This document shows positions 6,472-8,783 of a stretch of DNA of 8,783 nt, piece after piece. The DNA comes from Actinomycetota bacterium. GTDB lineage: Bacteria; Cyanobacteriota; Vampirovibrionia; Obscuribacterales; Obscuribacteraceae. The stretch covers positions 1 to 8,783 of the forward strand of contig CAJCIF010000073.1 in assembly GCA_903970355.1 (NCBI GenBank), written 5' to 3'. The notes under the pieces are model-generated. The model saw nothing but the letters and a program-made list of their open reading frames with translations. It had not been told where the DNA came from and did not search any database. The first letter of the stretch is position 1. Each line of letters starts with the position of its first letter. The translations under genes were made by a program, and so were the position numbers.

Positions 6472-7142
6472 CAGTTTTTTGAGTTGATAAGTGCAAACGC
6501 TTCGTTTCGAAGGGCTTTACTGGTTTTAAAGATTCCCCGCACTGCTGATGTCACAGTCTGACAGCCTGGTTTACGCACGCCTCGAATCGACATGCAGAGA
6601 TGCTCAGCTGATAAAACGACAATCGCTCCTCTTGGTGTCAATTGTTTCATTAGTGCATTGGCAATTTCAGTCGTCATCCTTTCCTGCACCTGCAATCGAC
6701 GTGAGGATACTTCCACGACACGAGCCAACTTTGAAATACCTGTTATACGACCATTTTCTGGGACGTAGCCAACATGGGCGACGCCAATGAAGGGCACCAT
6801 ATGGTGTTCGCAGATACTGGAAAAAGGAATATCACGGACCAATATGAGCTCATCGGTGTCTTCATTGAACTGACAATTTATCTCTGCTGCCGGATCCCTA
6901 TTCAATCCATATAGGAGTTCCTGGTACATCCGGGCCACACGAGATGGTGTTTCGATTAACCCTTCTCTGTTAGGATCCTCACCGATGCCCTCAAGTATGA
7001 GTCGAACACCCTTTGCTATCTTGTCGAGGTCCATATCGTTGGTGATCGGCAAATGGGCTTGCGAGACACCCACCGGGCTCGCCGGGCTTTGTCTTTCCGG
7101 TTTCATAGTTGTTGAAGAACGTCGAGAAGCAATTGATTCCAT
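6471..7142 (-). CDS. folE: GTP cyclohydrolase I
   Basis: Converts GTP to 7,8-dihydroneopterin triphosphate, the first step of folate/pterin synthesis, in the cytoplasm as a toroidal oligomer. With the chosen start it has 223 residues, close to the family length. The zinc site is clear: C111 and H114 in SSICEHHMVPF (108-118) and C183 in AEHLCM (179-184); H113 and H181 match the conserved active-site histidines. ETPSRVARMY (64-73), GISKLARVVE (135-144), RLQVQERMT (149-157) and RGVRKPG...TVTSAVRG (187-203) are also family motifs. The first 30 or so residues are a variable, Ser/Pro-rich extension. I chose ATG at 7142 because GAGG lies ten bases upstream; a TTG at 7172 in the same frame has no such site. 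It is the first gene of a pair with the phosphoesterase (TGATG) and diverges from fabZ. Confidence 0.96.
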   Translation of the reverse strand: MESIASRRSSTTMKPERQSPASPVGVSQAHLPITNDMDLDKIAKGVRLILEGIGEDPNREGLIETPSRVARMYQELLYGLNRDPAAEINCQFNEDTDELILVRDIPFSSICEHHMVPFIGVAHVGYVPENGRITGISKLARVVEVSSRRLQVQERMTTEIANALMKQLTPRGAIVVLSAEHLCMSIRGVRKPGCQTVTSAVRGIFKTSKALRNEAFALINSKN

Positions 7143-7152
7143 GAGTAAAGAA

Positions 7153-7156
7153 CCTC
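7153..7156 (-). promoter_or_regulatory. Ribosome binding site deciding the folE start
   Basis: GAGG sits ten bases before the ATG at 7142. The alternative in-frame TTG at 7172 has only a pyrimidine-rich stretch before it, so the ATG is preferred. Spacing is slightly long. Confidence 0.5.
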
Positions 7157-7286
7157 GTAAGCTGAAGGACAATTATTGAGGAAGCAAACAGGAATAGGAA
7201 AGGCGCTGAGCATAAATATCGCAGATTAGGCAGAATTTAGACCACCTCAGCCGGCTTAATGTATCGTGGAAGGACACTTTTTAGCT

Positions 7287-7291
7287 AGGAG
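7287..7291 (+). promoter_or_regulatory. Ribosome binding site of fabZ
   Basis: AGGAG lies 12 bases before the fabZ ATG at 7304. Spacing is a little long, but no other candidate is nearby and the protein start matches the family. Confidence 0.5.
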
Positions 7292-7303
7292 AGCGAACGA
7301 CCA

Positions 7304-7768
7304 ATGACCACCGCCACCCTTCTTACTTTGGATATTAATCAGATTAAGCAGCTCCTGCCGCATCGCTATCCATTCTTGTTGGTGGACAGAGTTACGTCAC
7401 TAGAACCTGGTGTGAGAGCTTGTGGTTACAAAAATTTGACTGCCAACGAGCAATTTTTTGAAGGGCACTTTCCTTTCAAGCCGATTATGCCTGGAGTATT
7501 AATGGTTGAGGCTTTAGCACAGTTAGGCTGCGTTGCCCTTTTGTGTAAGGAAGAATTTAAAGATTCTCTTGGCGTTTTCACAGGCATTGATGGATTTAAG
7601 TTCCGCACCATGGTTCAGCCTGGCGATCGTCTTGATATGGAAGTGGAATTAGTAAAAATGCGCGGTCCAATCGGACGCTTTAAGGCTATTGCGAAAGTTG
7701 GCGATAAAGTAGCCGCTGAAGGCGAAATCAGCTTCTCATTGCTTAAGAACTCGGACATCGTAAAGTAA
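7304..7768 (+). CDS. fabZ: (3R)-hydroxymyristoyl-/3-hydroxyacyl-ACP dehydratase
   Basis: Dehydrates (3R)-hydroxyacyl-ACP to trans-2-enoyl-ACP in the type II fatty acid elongation cycle, in the cytoplasm. At 154 residues it has the normal hotdog-fold length. The N-terminal LLPHRYPFLLVDRV (17-30) is a FabZ signature. The catalytic His is H55 in FFEGHFPFKPIMPGVLMVEALAQ and the catalytic Glu is E69; Glu rather than Asp with this spacing separates FabZ from FabA. Its stop codon is followed immediately by the lpxA ATG, a common pairing: both enzymes use 3-hydroxyacyl-ACP, so co-expression helps balance membrane phospholipid and lipid A supply. It is first in the plus-strand unit that continues to lpxA and probably the MFS gene. 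Confidence 0.96.
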   Translation: MTTATLLTLDINQIKQLLPHRYPFLLVDRVTSLEPGVRACGYKNLTANEQFFEGHFPFKPIMPGVLMVEALAQLGCVALLCKEEFKDSLGVFTGIDGFKFRTMVQPGDRLDMEVELVKMRGPIGRFKAIAKVGDKVAAEGEISFSLLKNSDIVK

Positions 7769-8590
7769 ATGGCAGTCCATAAAACGGCTCTTGTCGCGGA
7801 TGGCGCGCAGATTGCGCCGGATGTGGAAATTGGTCCTTATGCAATCATCGGACCGAATGTCAAAATCGGCGAACGCTCTAAAATAGGTGCACACGCTGTT
7901 ATAGACGGTATCACCACGATTGGTGAAGATTGCAAAATTTTTGTCGGCGCCAGTATCGGCCTTGAACCTCAAGATCTCACTTATAAAGACGAACCGACCG
8001 GTGTCAAAATCGGCAACCGAGTCACCATTCGGGAGTATGCCACTATTCATCGTGCCACCGCAGTTGGTGGATTCACAACAATCGAAGACGACTGTTTTCT
8101 TATGAACTACACGCACGTGGCGCATGACTGTTATGTCGAAAAGGGCGTCATTATGGCTAACGGCGCCACACTGGCCGGCCACGTTCATGTTGGTCCCAGC
8201 ACGGTTATGGCTGGCCAAGCTGTTTTTCACCAATTCGTGCGGATTGGACGACTATCTATGATCAGTGGTTTTTCGGGGAGCAGGCAGGATGTGCCGCCGT
8301 TTTCAATGGTGGCCGGCAATCCTCCCTATATCCACGGCGTCAACATAATTGGCATGCGCAGAGCAAAGGTTTCGGCAGATGCTCGCACAGCAATCAAGTC
8401 TGCTTATAAGGTCCTCTACCGATCTGGTTTGAATTTTTCACAGGCAATTGCGCAGTTGGAAGAGGAAGGCGGTGTTCTGCCTGAAGTGCAAGAAATAATC
8501 CACTTCTATCAGACGACTAAAAGGGGCGTTCTTGGGTTATATTCAGATGGTAAAACGGGCGAGTCTGAAAACGGTCACGAGAACGGCTAA
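7769..8590 (+). CDS. lpxA: UDP-N-acetylglucosamine acyltransferase
   Basis: Transfers a 3-hydroxyacyl chain from ACP to UDP-GlcNAc, the first step of lipid A synthesis in the cytoplasm, and so implies a lipopolysaccharide-bearing outer membrane. It has 273 residues (E. coli LpxA has 262). The N-terminal two thirds is left-handed beta-helix hexapeptide repeat (for example IGPYAIIGPNVKIG, 21-34). THVAHDC (115-121) holds the conserved histidines, H119 aligning with the E. coli catalytic H125. ATLAGHVHVG, AVFHQFVRIG, QDVPPF and the helical C-terminal segment with AYKVLYRSG follow the family order and distinguish it from LpxD. The last 15 or so residues are a charged extension. ATG follows the fabZ TAA with no gap and no clear Shine-Dalgarno, indicating coupled translation. 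Confidence 0.96.
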   Translation: MAVHKTALVADGAQIAPDVEIGPYAIIGPNVKIGERSKIGAHAVIDGITTIGEDCKIFVGASIGLEPQDLTYKDEPTGVKIGNRVTIREYATIHRATAVGGFTTIEDDCFLMNYTHVAHDCYVEKGVIMANGATLAGHVHVGPSTVMAGQAVFHQFVRIGRLSMISGFSGSRQDVPPFSMVAGNPPYIHGVNIIGMRRAKVSADARTAIKSAYKVLYRSGLNFSQAIAQLEEEGGVLPEVQEIIHFYQTTKRGVLGLYSDGKTGESENGHENG

Positions 8591-8625
8591 GCTCAATTTA
8601 CGAGTACCAATCGGTTAGCCGCAAC

Positions 8626-8783
8626 GTGAAATCTGAAATAACAGAGTCTCCGTCTGAGTCCGGCGAGCACGCTGGTTTTAAAGATCTATTCACCAACAAG
8701 CAATTCATGTTCTTGTGGATTGCGCAAATTTTCTGTCAGTTCTCAGACAGAGCCGTGTTTGTGTTGTTTGTCGCTGTACTGAC
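8626..8783 (+). CDS. MFS-type transporter, N-terminal fragment (cut by window edge)
   Basis: The first 52 residues of a protein that continues beyond the window. About 18 hydrophilic, acidic residues are followed by FKDLFTNKQFMFLWIAQIFC (18-37) and QFSDRAVFVLFVAVL (38-52). This resembles the opening of major facilitator transporters: a short N-terminal helix, first membrane segment, then (S/G)DR before the next hydrophobic run. There is no ATG in frame before residue 28, and that one would remove the conserved opening, so I chose GTG at 8626; its ribosome site is weak. It lies 35 bases after lpxA on the same strand and may be in the same operon. The substrate cannot be inferred. The family call rests on a short fragment. 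Confidence 0.6.
   Translation, partial: MKSEITESPSESGEHAGFKDLFTNKQFMFLWIAQIFCQFSDRAVFVLFVAVL

Larger units (their letters stand above)
7143..7303. promoter_or_regulatory. Divergent intergenic region, folE / fabZ
   Basis: These 161 bases separate two outward-reading transcription units and should carry both promoters. Several AT-rich stretches occur (for example around 7211-7219 and 7256-7264), but none pairs with a good -35 box at standard spacing on either strand. No riboswitch-like or long inverted-repeat structure was recognised. Confidence 0.4.

Noticed and set aside
7143..7172. Ten-residue longer folE starting at a TTG
   Set aside because: There is no ribosome binding site before the TTG, whereas the ATG at 7142 has GAGG at a usable distance. 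The extra residues match no conserved part of the family.
7736..8233. 165-codon open frame on the minus strand across fabZ/lpxA
   Set aside because: It is antisense to two certain genes, and its apparent peptide mirrors the lpxA hexapeptide coding pattern.

Overview
The window is an ordinary-looking piece of bacterial chromosome with eight complete protein genes, plus a partial gene at each end. I see no RNA genes, mobile elements, CRISPR arrays or attachment sites. The organism is Gram-negative, because it has lpxA for lipid A synthesis. It also has a CPD photolyase, a Ser/Thr kinase with a short Cys-rich N-terminal module, and a kinesin-light-chain-type TPR protein with a 42-residue period. 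This mix and the moderate GC content recall the non-photosynthetic cyanobacterial relatives (Melainabacteria/Vampirovibrionia, for example Obscuribacterales). That assignment is an inference from gene style and is not proven here.

Layout. Positions 1-407 (minus) hold the start of a Ser/Thr protein kinase that runs off the left edge. Positions 501-3606 (minus) hold a tight three-gene operon read as photolyase, then a small VOC/glyoxalase-fold protein, then a phytoene-desaturase-like FAD oxidoreductase. Both junctions are 4-base ATGA overlaps. A 114-base divergent spacer (3607-3720) separates it from a plus-strand gene for a membrane-anchored TPR protein (3721-5256). That gene ends 6 bases from the stop of a convergent pair (5263-7142, minus): folE (GTP cyclohydrolase I) followed, through a TGATG junction, by a putatively Tat-exported metallophosphoesterase with a degenerate active-site motif. 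A second divergent spacer (7143-7303) leads to fabZ and lpxA (plus, TAA directly followed by ATG), then the start of an MFS transporter that runs off the right edge.

How the genes work together. FabZ and LpxA share the (3R)-hydroxyacyl-ACP branch point between fatty acid and lipid A synthesis. The photolyase operon couples light-dependent DNA repair to a flavoprotein and a VOC protein, which could be a photo-oxidative stress or pigment-related module; this is inferred only from the coupling. FolE makes the first folate/pterin intermediate. Its coupled phosphoesterase looks exported and lacks the usual catalytic histidine, so its role is open.

No clearly new multi-gene system is visible. The points most worth a second look are the GERD active-site substitution in the phosphoesterase, the fully overlapped photolyase operon, and the duplicated peptide in the TPR protein's cytoplasmic tail.
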